From JACMLD01 sp044227095 (GTDB lineage: Bacteria > Bacteroidota > Bacteroidia > Chitinophagales > Chitinophagaceae): DNA of 64,000 bases. Within the stretch, counting starts at the first letter, position 1, and every line of letters begins with the position of its first letter. Positions 25,313 to 34,158 of the stretch are shown here, in pieces. Made by a program: the position numbers and the translations under genes. The stretch is from contig JBGAFV010000002.1 of assembly GCA_044227095.1 (NCBI GenBank), positions 62,001 to 126,000 of the forward strand. The letters are read 5' to 3'. The notes beneath the pieces were generated by a model. That model made no database searches, had not been told where the DNA came from, and was given only the letters and a program-made list of their open reading frames with translations.

Positions 25313-26716
25313 ATGGCATACGATGTTCTTGTTGTGGGCAGTGGGCCCGGCGGCTATGTAGCTGCTATCCGTGCAGCACAACTGGGTTTTAAGACTGCTA
25401 TTATAGAAAAAGAAAGCTTAGGCGGTATTTGTCTTAACTGGGGCTGTATTCCTACCAAAGCACTGTTGAAAAGTGCTAACGTAATGGATTATATTAACCA
25501 CGCTAAAGATTATGGTATTGAAGCAAGCGGCAAGCACGACTTTGCAGCGGTTATTAAACGCAGCCGTGGCGTAGCTGATAAAATGAGCCGTGGTGTTCAG
25601 TTTTTAATGAAGAAAAATAAGATTGATGTTATAATGGGTTTTGGCAAACTAAAAGCCAAAGGCCAGGTAGAAGTAACAAAAACTGATGGCAGTAAAGAAG
25701 TAGTAGAAGCAAAACATATTGTTATTGCAACAGGTGCACGCAGCCGTGAACTACCAAACCTGAAACAGGATGGTAAAAAAGTAATTGGCTACCGCGAAGC
25801 AATGTCATTGCCAGAACAACCAAAGTCTATGATAGTTGTAGGCAGTGGCGCTATTGGTGTTGAGTTTGCTTATTTCTACAACAGCATGGGTACTAAAGTA
25901 ACCGTGGTAGAATTTTTGCCAAGAATTGTTCCTGTAGAAGACGAAGACATTTCTAAAGAACTGGAAAAACAATTGAAGAAACAAGGCATTGAAATTATGA
26001 CCAGCGCTTCAGTTGAATCTCTTGACACAAACGGCAATGGCGTAAAAGCAAAAGTAAAAACTGCCACTGGCGAAGTAACACTTGAAGCAGACGTAGTATT
26101 AAGCGCTGTTGGTATTGCTGCCAATATTGAAGGCATTGGACTTGAAGAAACAGGCGTTAAAACAGATAAGGGAAGGATTGTGGTTGATAAATTTTACCAG
26201 ACAAGTTTGCCTGGCGTTTATTCTATTGGCGATTGTATTCCCGGACCTGCACTGGCACACGTAGCCAGCAAAGAAGGTATTATTTGTATTGAAAACATTG
26301 GCTATAACGAAAAGAAATACAATCACCAGCCAGAGCCAATGGATTATGGAAATATTCCTGGTTGCACTTATTGTTATCCCGAAGTTGCTTCTGTAGGTTA
26401 TACAGAAAAAGCGGCTAAGGATGCGGGTTATGAAATTAAAGTAGGTAAATTCCCTTTAAGTGCAAGCGGAAAAGCAAGCGCTGCAGGTGCACCTGAAGGT
26501 TTTGTAAAAGTAATTTTTGATGCTAAATACGGCGAGTGGCTGGGCACACATATGATTGGTTACAACGTAACTGAAATCATTATTGAAACTGTAGTTGCCC
26601 GCAAGCTGGAAACCACGCACCACGAAGTATTGAACAGCATTCACCCCCACCCTACCATCAGCGAAAGTGTAAAAGATGCTATAGAAGTAGCGTACGGAGA
26701 AGCAATACATTTGTAA
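25313..26716 (+). CDS. lpdA: Dihydrolipoyl dehydrogenase
   Basis: The 467-residue FAD enzyme reoxidises dihydrolipoamide as the E3 part of the pyruvate and 2-oxoglutarate dehydrogenase complexes or the glycine cleavage system. It has the FAD motif VGSGPGGYVAAIRAAQLG, the redox disulfide in GGICLNWGCIPTK, the NAD motif GSGAIGVEFAYF, the second FAD contact SIGDCIPGP and the C-terminal HPHPTISE of the catalytic base. No E1 or E2 gene is next to it. A terminator follows directly. Confidence 0.96.
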   Translation: MAYDVLVVGSGPGGYVAAIRAAQLGFKTAIIEKESLGGICLNWGCIPTKALLKSANVMDYINHAKDYGIEASGKHDFAAVIKRSRGVADKMSRGVQFLMKKNKIDVIMGFGKLKAKGQVEVTKTDGSKEVVEAKHIVIATGARSRELPNLKQDGKKVIGYREAMSLPEQPKSMIVVGSGAIGVEFAYFYNSMGTKVTVVEFLPRIVPVEDEDISKELEKQLKKQGIEIMTSASVESLDTNGNGVKAKVKTATGEVTLEADVVLSAVGIAANIEGIGLEETGVKTDKGRIVVDKFYQTSLPGVYSIGDCIPGPALAHVASKEGIICIENIGYNEKKYNHQPEPMDYGNIPGCTYCYPEVASVGYTEKAAKDAGYEIKVGKFPLSASGKASAAGAPEGFVKVIFDAKYGEWLGTHMIGYNVTEIIIETVVARKLETTHHEVLNSIHPHPTISESVKDAIEVAYGEAIHL

Positions 26717-26742
26717 GCGATTGATAAACTTAACTTAATAAG

Positions 26743-26767
26743 AGCCGCCTTAATTGGCGGCTTTTTT
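26743..26767 (+). terminator. lpdA terminator
   Basis: Perfect stem AGCCGCC / GGCGGCT with a six-base loop and a run of T, 26 bp after the stop. Confidence 0.9.
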
Positions 26768-26827
26768 GGGTTTTATAAGGTTTCACGCAAAGGGGCAGCG
26801 CAAAAGAACGCTAGCTTTTAGCGATTA

Positions 26828-26893
26828 GCTTCAAGCTTTAGTGGTTTTGAAGAACGTCGATTAGTGTCCTTATTATTTCCGTGCTTCTCTGTG
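26828..26893. repeat. Left arm of a 66-bp inverted repeat
   Basis: Reverse complement of 29277-29342 with one mismatch. A second 36-bp pair is perfect: 26922-26957 with 29459-29494. Both flank the flavoenzyme and glutaminyl cyclase genes. The repeats and the promoter account for the 364-bp gap 26717-27080. Confidence 0.9.
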
Positions 26894-27021
26894 GTAAAGA
26901 AAGCTACAAGCTATTAGCTGCAAGTTTAGCTGTTTCGAAGAAACACTCCGTGTATTGCGCATCTGCGGCACACCAAACGATATTATCAAATTAATAAGTT
27001 ATGCCGGACTGTAAGCTTAAA

Positions 27022-27052
27022 TTTGCGGTTAAGTATCCGTTTAATATTTTTG
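27022..27052 (+). promoter_or_regulatory. Promoter of the FAD oxidoreductase gene
   Basis: TTTG at 27022-27025 and TATTTTTG at 27045-27052, spacer 19 bp, both exact matches to the Bacteroidota consensus; the ATG follows 28 bp later. Confidence 0.7.
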
Positions 27053-27080
27053 CCTGGGTACATTATTAAAACTTGCCTGC

Positions 27081-28220
27081 ATGATAGCTCCATCCATTTG
27101 GGAGAAAGAAACTTTTTTTGCCCACAAAAACGTAATAGTAGTTGGCAGTGGCCTTGTGGGTTTATGGAGTGCCTACTATCTTAAAAAAAATAATCCTAAT
27201 CTAAAAGTAATGATTCTGGAACGTGGCATAATACCCACCGGCGCCAGCACACGCAATGCAGGTTTTGCATGTATAGGCAGCGCAACAGAATTATTGGCCG
27301 ATGCAAGAAAAGCAGGTGAGCAAAGCATGCTGGAAATTGTAGCCATGCGCTACGAAGGGCTTCAGCGAATAAAAAAAATATTCGGTAACAAAGAAATTGA
27401 ATACCAGAAATACGGCGGTTATGAATTGATTACCCAACAGCAATACGGCAAGCTGAAACAATTAAAAAATGATTTAGGCTGGTTAAATATTGTTTTACGC
27501 AAAGCCATAAAAGACGAAAAGGTGTTCCGCATAGCCGATAAAAAAATAAAAGATTTTGGTTTTAAAAACACCAGCCATTTAATAGAAAGCCGTGCAGAAG
27601 CACAACTGCACAGCGGCATGTTGTTGCAGGCACTCCTGAGAAAAGTGCAGTCCATGGGCGTTGAAGTAATGACGCAAACAGAAGTAAAGTCTTTTGAAAG
27701 AGCAAATGATACCATTACTGTTCATACCAATTTATCAACACCTTTTACTTCAGATCAATTGCTTATTTGCACTAATGCTTTTGCCAGCGAGTTAATTCCA
27801 AAAATAAATGTTGTTCCGGTACGTGGGCAAGTGCTGGTTACTTCGTCTATAAAAAAATTGCCTTTCAAAGGAGCTTTTCATTTTGATGAAGGTTTTTACT
27901 ATTTCCGTAATTTATCGGGCAACCGGGTATTGCTTGGCGGTGCACGCAATAAAGATCTTAAAGCAGAAAATTCAGGTGAACTGGTAACAACGAATCCAAT
28001 ACAACAGGAACTGGAACGTTTTCTGAAAGAAGTTATATTGCCAAAACAAAAGTATACCATAGAACACCGTTGGAGCGGAATTATGGGTATGGGCGAAGAC
28101 AAATTCCCCATTATAAAAAGGATTGAAAAAAATGTTTACTGTGCGGTGCGTATGAGTGGTATGGGTGTTGCATTGTCGCCGGTTGTTGGCGATATTATTT
28201 CAAGGCAAATGATGCATTAA
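27081..28220 (+). CDS. FAD-dependent oxidoreductase, D-amino acid oxidase (DAO) family
   Basis: The 379-residue protein has the dinucleotide-binding VIVVGSGLVGLWSAYYL near the N-terminus, the STRNAGFACIG segment next to the flavin in this family, and a C-terminal SGIMGMGEDKFPII...RMSGMGV that closes the FAD site. Relatives oxidise glycine, sarcosine, D-amino acids or similar secondary amines in the cytoplasm. The substrate is not evident. It is followed by the glutaminyl cyclase gene after 164 bp with its own promoter, and the pair is bracketed by inverted repeats. Confidence 0.88.
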   Translation: MIAPSIWEKETFFAHKNVIVVGSGLVGLWSAYYLKKNNPNLKVMILERGIIPTGASTRNAGFACIGSATELLADARKAGEQSMLEIVAMRYEGLQRIKKIFGNKEIEYQKYGGYELITQQQYGKLKQLKNDLGWLNIVLRKAIKDEKVFRIADKKIKDFGFKNTSHLIESRAEAQLHSGMLLQALLRKVQSMGVEVMTQTEVKSFERANDTITVHTNLSTPFTSDQLLICTNAFASELIPKINVVPVRGQVLVTSSIKKLPFKGAFHFDEGFYYFRNLSGNRVLLGGARNKDLKAENSGELVTTNPIQQELERFLKEVILPKQKYTIEHRWSGIMGMGEDKFPIIKRIEKNVYCAVRMSGMGVALSPVVGDIISRQMMH

Positions 28221-28353
28221 TCCTATTTCTGATTTTGGGATTTCTGATTGCTGATTTATTTAGGATGTTAATTTCATTCCTTTTTGATATTTGTACATTG
28301 GAGATTGCTGCCATTTTTAAGAATTCCTTGTCTTAACTCAGCCTTCCGAACTG

Positions 28354-28361
28354 TACATTTG
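28354..28361 (+). promoter_or_regulatory. Glutaminyl cyclase promoter -7 element
   Basis: TACATTTG, an exact TAnnTTTG match, 23 bp before the ATG. Confidence 0.5.
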
Positions 28362-28384
28362 CATACCAATTGTTTTAATGCATT

Positions 28385-29218
28385 ATGAAGAATTTACTGA
28401 TTGCACTTACTTGTATATTTTTTCTGGCCGCCTGTAACAACCCGGATAACACGGTTACTACTACACCAACTGAAACAGCACCCCCAATTATTGGTTTTAC
28501 TGTTGTAAATACCTATCCGCATGATACCGGCTTTTATACAGAAGGACTGGAATTTCACGATGGACAATTGTATGAAAGTTCTGGTTCCGGCTCTTCAGAG
28601 AATGAAAGCGGAAAGCCGTACTATCCTTCTGCATTTGGCATTGCCAATCTTAAAACCGGGAAAGTAGATAGAAAAGTATCGCTTGACAACACACATTTTT
28701 TTGGTGAAGGCATTACTATTTTAAATGGAAAAATATACCAGCTTACCTGGCAAAACCATACTGGTTATATCTACGATGCAAAAACATTTAAAAAACTCCA
28801 GGAGTTTACCTATCCGGGTGAAGGCTGGTCGCTTACGCACGACAGCACCCATCTTATTATGAGCGATGGAAGCAGTAATCTTCAATATATTGATCCGGCA
28901 AGTATAAACGGAACATTAAAAGCACAGAGTATAGTTGGCGTATCAGATAACAATGGCCCTGTATCAAACATCAATGAACTGGAATACATTGAAGGATTTA
29001 TTTACGCTAACCAATACACCACTAACTATATTTTAAAGATTGATCCTTCCAATGGCAAAGTAGTGGGCAAACTTGATTTAAGCAACCTCGACGCAGAAGC
29101 CAAAAAGAAATACAGCGAGGCTGAATATTTAAATGGCATTGCTTACCACCCAGAAACAAAAAGCATTTATGTTACGGGCAAGTTGTGGCCAACTATTTAT
29201 GAGATAAAGTTTAATTGA
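28385..29218 (+). CDS. Glutaminyl-peptide cyclotransferase, lipoprotein form
   Basis: The 277-residue protein has a lipoprotein signal ending LAAC (Cys17) and then a five-bladed propeller of the plant/bacterial glutamine cyclotransferase type: YPHDTGFYTEGLEF, FFGEGIT, LTWQNHTGYIYD, GEGWSLTHD, INELEYIEGFIYAN, YLNGIAYHP. It turns N-terminal Gln into pyroglutamate on exported proteins. This fits the window, where nearly every type I signal peptide is followed by Gln. As a lipoprotein it would act in the periplasm or on a membrane face. Confidence 0.92.
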   Translation: MKNLLIALTCIFFLAACNNPDNTVTTTPTETAPPIIGFTVVNTYPHDTGFYTEGLEFHDGQLYESSGSGSSENESGKPYYPSAFGIANLKTGKVDRKVSLDNTHFFGEGITILNGKIYQLTWQNHTGYIYDAKTFKKLQEFTYPGEGWSLTHDSTHLIMSDGSSNLQYIDPASINGTLKAQSIVGVSDNNGPVSNINELEYIEGFIYANQYTTNYILKIDPSNGKVVGKLDLSNLDAEAKKKYSEAEYLNGIAYHPETKSIYVTGKLWPTIYEIKFN

Positions 29219-29276
29219 TTACCTCTTTTTCTTCTCTAGCTTTGTGCGGAAATTTGAACCACAGAGACACGGGCAA

Positions 29277-29342
29277 CACAGAGAAGCACGGAAATAATAA
29301 AGACACTAATCGACGTTCTTCAAAACCACTAAAGCTTGAAGC
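29277..29342. repeat. Right arm of the 66-bp inverted repeat
   Basis: Reverse complement of 26828-26893 with one mismatch. Downstream, two direct units of 78 bp (from about 29363 and 29441) carry the CACGGAGTGTTTCTTCGAAAC text, the second being the exact partner of 26922-26957. AGCT-rich tracts fill the rest of the 341-bp gap. Confidence 0.9.
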
Positions 29343-29559
29343 TAATAGCTAACAGCTTGTAGCTCTTCTTCACCTAAGGCATTACACGGAGTGTTTCTTC
29401 GAAACAACCAAAGCTTGTAGCTAATAGCTAAAAGCTTGTAGCTCTTCTTCACCTAAGGCAATACACGGAGTGTTTCTTCGAAACAGCTAAACTTGAAGCT
29501 AATAGCTAACAGCTTGTAGCTTGAAGCTAGCAGCTAGTAGCTTTCTTTCTATAAACATT

Positions 29560-30459
29560 TTAAATTTTACGACCGATAATATAAATAACAGAACTACAAC
29601 GTTCATTATTAAAGAGAGCTTTGACATTAGATAACATTCCGTTCCATACGGCTTTTATAAAATTATTTTTTCCGTTTTTGTATTGTTCACTTAGCATAGC
29701 AATATAAAAACTATCGAACCACATTGGTTTTACAGCCAGCAATTGCAACTGATGCTGCGCCAATAAATTTTTAACTGAGTCCGGAGAAAAATGATACAAG
29801 TGCCGTGGCACATCGTATGCAGCCCAGTATTTAGCATAAACCTTTGCATCATAAGAAGTGTAGTTAGGCACTGCAATGAGTGCCCTTCCTTTTTCTTTCA
29901 GCAATAATTTTATTTGTTCAATGCAGGCATGCAATTCGTGCACATGCTCAAGTACATGCCACATGGTTACCGCATCAAAACTATTTGCAGGCAATTGAAA
30001 AAGCGCAGCAGTATCCTGCAATTGTATTTTATATAAATCTGCTGCACGTTGCCTTGTTGCTGCGTCGGGTTCAAGTGCTGTTACATTCCAGCCATCTTCC
30101 TTAGCTATGTTTGCAAAAGCACCAGTGCCTGCGCCAATATCCAGCAGGTTTCCTTTTTGTATACCTGTAGTTTGTTTTATAAGACGAAGCTTTCTTTTTA
30201 AAGTTGTTTTGCGTACAAAGTGATATAGTTTATTGATCAGTCCTTCATGTGTATCTGTATGAGAAATGTAATTGTCTGACTGATAGAAATCGCCAACGGA
30301 AGAAGCATCTGGTGCGCCTTGTGTAAACTGCAATGAACAATTACCGCATTGCCATATTTCAAATTGCTGGTGAGAAACGGTATAATCTTCTGCACTAAAC
30401 TTATTACTGATTGATGCTGAGTTGCAAACCGGGCAGTTGTTTCTTATAATAATTGCCAT
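29560..30459 (-). CDS. Class I SAM-dependent methyltransferase with zinc ribbon
   Basis: The 299-residue protein begins with a likely zinc ribbon (CPVC at residues 9-12 and CGNC about 25 residues later). The methyltransferase fold follows with the SAM motif LLDIGAGTGAFANIAKEDGW, acidic VTALEPD and FDAVTMWHVLEHVHEL. The form is that of Methyltransf_23-type enzymes often found in glycan or lipid modification. Target unknown. The gene stands alone, flanked by AGCT-rich tracts. Confidence 0.85.
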   Translation of the reverse strand: MAIIIRNNCPVCNSASISNKFSAEDYTVSHQQFEIWQCGNCSLQFTQGAPDASSVGDFYQSDNYISHTDTHEGLINKLYHFVRKTTLKRKLRLIKQTTGIQKGNLLDIGAGTGAFANIAKEDGWNVTALEPDAATRQRAADLYKIQLQDTAALFQLPANSFDAVTMWHVLEHVHELHACIEQIKLLLKEKGRALIAVPNYTSYDAKVYAKYWAAYDVPRHLYHFSPDSVKNLLAQHQLQLLAVKPMWFDSFYIAMLSEQYKNGKNNFIKAVWNGMLSNVKALFNNERCSSVIYIIGRKI

Positions 30460-30549
30460 GAAGTTTTTGTGGTTGAGCTGGTAGCTATTAGCTTTTAGCT
30501 GATAGCCATTAGCCAGTTATAATAACAGTTGAGCAAAGATATTTTGTAC

Positions 30550-30564
30550 AAGGGTGCGACGCAA
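30550..30564 (-). repeat. Copy of the GCGTCGCAC repeat, reverse strand
   Basis: On the minus strand reads TTGCGTCGCACCCTT, preceded by CATTC as at 6598. Confidence 0.65.
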
Positions 30565-30601
30565 GAATGTTAAATAGTAATTCAATTGCCCGGCAAAAAA
30601 A

Positions 30602-31219
30602 TTATTGAACAATGTGTATCTTTTGCTGATTGCCTGTAAAGCCCCACCGGTTTCCATTGCTGTACAAATGAAAAAACAATATGCTAAGGCCAATTGCTGC
30701 AAGTATGAGTGCATACATCCACCACGATTCTTTTTCAACATATACATCGCTTAGCAATTCGGTCATTTCATAATTTGTTTTTTCTTTATCGCCCACAAGC
30801 AGTGAATGTGTGGCATCTGCACGTATTATGCGTTCTGCTCTTACCGCCGGATAAAATTCATATTTGGGTGGATAGGGTTCAAAAACAACTTCACCGCCAA
30901 AATCTTTTTTAAAAACACCCAGGCCATGCCATACTGCTTGTTCTTCTGTACGTATTTTATTGCGCAGATCTGCAGCAAACTCATTGTACCATTTGATGGC
31001 TTCAAAATCCTGAATGTTTTTTTTATCTGCCAGGTAAGCAAAGAAGTTTCTATCGGGTGAATCAAAATATTTATCGAACCTGATTTTTGTTTGTACGGGC
31101 AATAGTTGTTTGCTGGCAAAATCAGTTATAGCCGGAATATTCTCTGCTACCAGCGAACCCAAACCGGGTATGCTGATACTTTTATGCTGAAAAAGGTATC
31201 TATTAAGCTCTGCGTACAT
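30602..31219 (-). CDS. HU/CCDC81-type domain membrane protein
   Basis: The 205-residue protein starts with an HU-like domain as in the bacterial HU-CCDC81 family (ELNRYLFQHKSISIPGLGSLVAE at the start), followed by a second similar region and one membrane helix near residues 168-187 (WMYALILAAIGLSILFFHLY). Bacteroidota proteins of this shape often carry a SPOR domain after the helix; here only a short tail remains, so it may be a shortened form. I start it at the ATG at 31219; an upstream extension to 31324 has no domain support. Possible role: DNA-membrane or cell-division link, unproven. Confidence 0.75.
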   Translation of the reverse strand: MYAELNRYLFQHKSISIPGLGSLVAENIPAITDFASKQLLPVQTKIRFDKYFDSPDRNFFAYLADKKNIQDFEAIKWYNEFAADLRNKIRTEEQAVWHGLGVFKKDFGGEVVFEPYPPKYEFYPAVRAERIIRADATHSLLVGDKEKTNYEMTELLSDVYVEKESWWMYALILAAIGLSILFFHLYSNGNRWGFTGNQQKIHIVQ

Positions 31220-31271
31220 ATTTTCCTTGTTGCTAGAATGTTGCAAAGAAAGGGATTTGTTGCCCGTTGCA

Positions 31272-31279
31272 CAAAAATA
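31272..31279 (-). promoter_or_regulatory. Possible -7 element of the HU-like gene
   Basis: TATTTTTG on the minus strand, 53 bp before the ATG at 31219; this also argues against the longer start at 31324. Confidence 0.4.
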
Positions 31280-31442
31280 TGAACAGGCTGGTAAAGGATT
31301 TTTGAATACAACAGCATACGTCAAAACCCTGCATTTAGTTGAAAAAAATTAATATTACCGGCAATTGGCCAGCGGATAAAACGGTAATACTCAAATTCTC
31401 CACATAGGCGGTTGTGCCTTCTGCCGCCATAGCAAAAGCGGT

Positions 31443-31450
31443 TATATTTG
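31443..31450 (+). promoter_or_regulatory. mutS promoter -7 element next to the start codon
   Basis: TATATTTG is an exact TAnnTTTG match only 6 bp before the ATG at 31457, which predicts a leaderless or nearly leaderless mRNA. Confidence 0.5.
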
Positions 31451-31456
31451 CCCCCC

Positions 31457-34054
31457 ATGGCAAAAGACAGCGCCGATACTCCCTTAATGCAGCAGCACCG
31501 GGCTATTAAACAAAAATACCCCGATGCCATATTGCTTTTTCGTGTGGGCGATTTTTATGAAACTTTTGGAGAAGATGCCATAATTGCTTCACGTATTTTG
31601 GGCATTACTCTTACCAAAAGAAATAATGGCGCTGCTTCTTCTTCTGAACTGGCAGGTTTTCCGCACCATGCGCTGGATACCTACCTGCACAAACTTGTAA
31701 AAGCAGGATACCGGGTAGCCATTTGCGATCAGCTGGAAGATCCTAAAATGGTAAAAGGTATTGTAAAAAGAGGCGTTACAGAATTGGTTACACCGGGTGT
31801 AGCAACAAATGATAAACTGCTTGAACACAATACCAATAATTTTCTTGCTGCTATTCATTTTACAGAGAACAATCATGGCATTGCCTTTCTTGATATTTCT
31901 ACAGGGGAATTTTTTTTAGCTGAAGGCAACCAGGAATATATTGATAAACTGTTGCAAACATTTAAACCTGCGGAAGTAATTTTTCAGCGCAGTTTTCAAA
32001 AACATTTTAAAGAAATACACGGCAATAAGTTTTATACCTATACCCTGGAGAACTGGATTTTTGATAAAGCCTATGCTACTGAAAGTTTACTGAAACATTT
32101 TCAAACGCATTCTTTAAAAGGCTTTGGTATAGAAGAAATGCAGGATGGCATTATTGCTGCTGGTGTTGTTCTTCATTACCTGAAAGATACAGAGCATCCT
32201 AACCTGCAACATATTACTTCTGTACAACGTATAGACCGCGAAGATTATTTATGGATGGACAGGTTTACCATCCGCAACCTTGAACTAACGGCAACCAATA
32301 CCGGCGAAGGCAATAACCTGCACAAAGTATTAGACAATACTGTTTCGCCCATGGGTGCACGTATGCTAAAGCGCTGGATCCTTCTGCCATTAAAAGATAT
32401 CAGAAAGATTAATGAGCGGCTTGATTTGGTAACATGGTTTATAAAAGAAACAGACATCCGCACCAAAATAACACAGCACATTAAACAGTGCGGAGATGTA
32501 GAAAGGATTGTAAGCAAAATTCCGCTGAAGAAAATAAATCCGAGGGAAATTATGCAGGTGGCCCGCGGACTGCAGCACGCAGATGCTATTAAGCAACTGG
32601 CACAAACAGCATCCAATGATTATTTAAAACGATTGGCTGATGCTATTAATCCCTGCCATTATATTGTTGAGAAGATTATAAAAGAGATAAATGAAAATCC
32701 GCCGGCTACTGCTGCAAAAGGTGGCGTTATAAAAGAAGGCATACATGAAGAACTGGATACCCTTCGTAAAATTGCCAGTGGCGGAAAAGAATACCTGGCA
32801 GAATTACAAACAAAGGAAGCAGAAGCAACAGGCATCTCTTCTTTAAAAATTGGCTTCAACAATGTTTTTGGTTATTATTTGGAAGTAACCAATGCACACA
32901 AAAGCAAAGTTCCTGCTGCATGGATACGCAAACAAACACTTACCAACGCCGAAAGATATATAACGCCGGAACTAAAAGAATACGAAGAAAAAATAACCGG
33001 TGCAGAAGATAAAATACTTGCCATAGAACTTGACCTGTACGAAAAATTATTGCTGGAACTGCAGGATTATATTTCACCAATGCAGGTAAACGGCAATGTA
33101 ATGGCTGTTTTGGATTGTATTAGCTGCTTTGCATCCAATGCGCTTCATTACAATTATAAGAAACCAGAACTGCACGAGGGTTTTGAAACTGATATAAAAG
33201 AAGGACGTCACCCGGTAATAGAAAGAAACCTTCCCGTTGGCGAGCCTTATATTTCAAATGATATTTTTCTTGATCCATCATCACAGCAAATTATTATTCT
33301 CACCGGGCCCAATATGAGTGGTAAAAGTGCATTACTAAGACAGGCGGCATTAATTACACTGATGGCGCATATGGGAAGTTTTGTTCCTGCAGACCATGCA
33401 CGTATTGCACTTACGGATAAAATATTTACACGTGTTGGTGCATCGGATAATTTAAGCGGCGGCGAATCTACTTTTATGGTAGAGATGAACGAAACTGCCA
33501 GCATCATTAATAATATTACGCCCCGCAGTTTAATTATTCTGGACGAAATAGGTCGCGGCACTTCTACCTACGATGGTATTTCTATTGCATGGAGCATTGC
33601 AGAATATTTACACCAAAGCCCTCATCAGCCCAAAACATTATTTGCAACGCATTACCACGAACTGAATGAACTTGAAAACAGGATGCCGCGGATAAAAAAT
33701 TACCACATTACCAATAAAGAATCTGGCAATAAAATTATTTTTCTCCGCAAACTTGCACCCGGCGGAAGTACACACAGCTTCGGTATACATGTAGCAAGAA
33801 TGGCGGGCATGCCAGCTTCACTTATACAACGTGCCAATGAAATGCTTAAACACCTTGAAGAAGCGCATGCAGGTACTAGTCCTACAGAACAAATAAAAAC
33901 AATGCCTGCGCAAAAACTGCAGCTTTCTATTTTTGATGCGCATTCAGAAACTTTTGATGAGATAAGAAAAATGCTGGAAAGCCTGGACATTAACCGTCTT
34001 ACGCCAGTAGAAGCGCTGATGAAACTGAATGAAATAAAAGGTATTCTAAAATAA
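31457..34054 (+). CDS. mutS: DNA mismatch repair protein MutS
   Basis: The 865-residue ATPase recognises base mismatches and small loops. The N-terminal mismatch-binding domain has the FRVGDFYETFGEDA motif with the stacking Phe and the Glu; the Walker A is G617-PNMSGKS624, followed by SLIILDEIGRGTSTYDG (Walker B) and LFATHYHELNEL. Length and order match MutS1. The ATG at 31457 is preferred to an in-frame TTG three codons earlier that lies within the promoter. No mutL is adjacent. Confidence 0.97.
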   Translation: MAKDSADTPLMQQHRAIKQKYPDAILLFRVGDFYETFGEDAIIASRILGITLTKRNNGAASSSELAGFPHHALDTYLHKLVKAGYRVAICDQLEDPKMVKGIVKRGVTELVTPGVATNDKLLEHNTNNFLAAIHFTENNHGIAFLDISTGEFFLAEGNQEYIDKLLQTFKPAEVIFQRSFQKHFKEIHGNKFYTYTLENWIFDKAYATESLLKHFQTHSLKGFGIEEMQDGIIAAGVVLHYLKDTEHPNLQHITSVQRIDREDYLWMDRFTIRNLELTATNTGEGNNLHKVLDNTVSPMGARMLKRWILLPLKDIRKINERLDLVTWFIKETDIRTKITQHIKQCGDVERIVSKIPLKKINPREIMQVARGLQHADAIKQLAQTASNDYLKRLADAINPCHYIVEKIIKEINENPPATAAKGGVIKEGIHEELDTLRKIASGGKEYLAELQTKEAEATGISSLKIGFNNVFGYYLEVTNAHKSKVPAAWIRKQTLTNAERYITPELKEYEEKITGAEDKILAIELDLYEKLLLELQDYISPMQVNGNVMAVLDCISCFASNALHYNYKKPELHEGFETDIKEGRHPVIERNLPVGEPYISNDIFLDPSSQQIIILTGPNMSGKSALLRQAALITLMAHMGSFVPADHARIALTDKIFTRVGASDNLSGGESTFMVEMNETASIINNITPRSLIILDEIGRGTSTYDGISIAWSIAEYLHQSPHQPKTLFATHYHELNELENRMPRIKNYHITNKESGNKIIFLRKLAPGGSTHSFGIHVARMAGMPASLIQRANEMLKHLEEAHAGTSPTEQIKTMPAQKLQLSIFDAHSETFDEIRKMLESLDINRLTPVEALMKLNEIKGILK

Positions 34055-34158
34055 TTCAACCCGTTTTAGCAAATACCAATTGCATTTGTACCAATAAAAT
34101 TTAATTGATAGCTTAGCGTTTATTACAAACATTTCTGTTTATTACCAAAAACCACCTG

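Noticed and set aside
26828..29342. Composite transposon around the flavoenzyme and cyclase genes
   Set aside because: No transposase, no target duplication seen, and the two repeat pairs are not in mirrored order.
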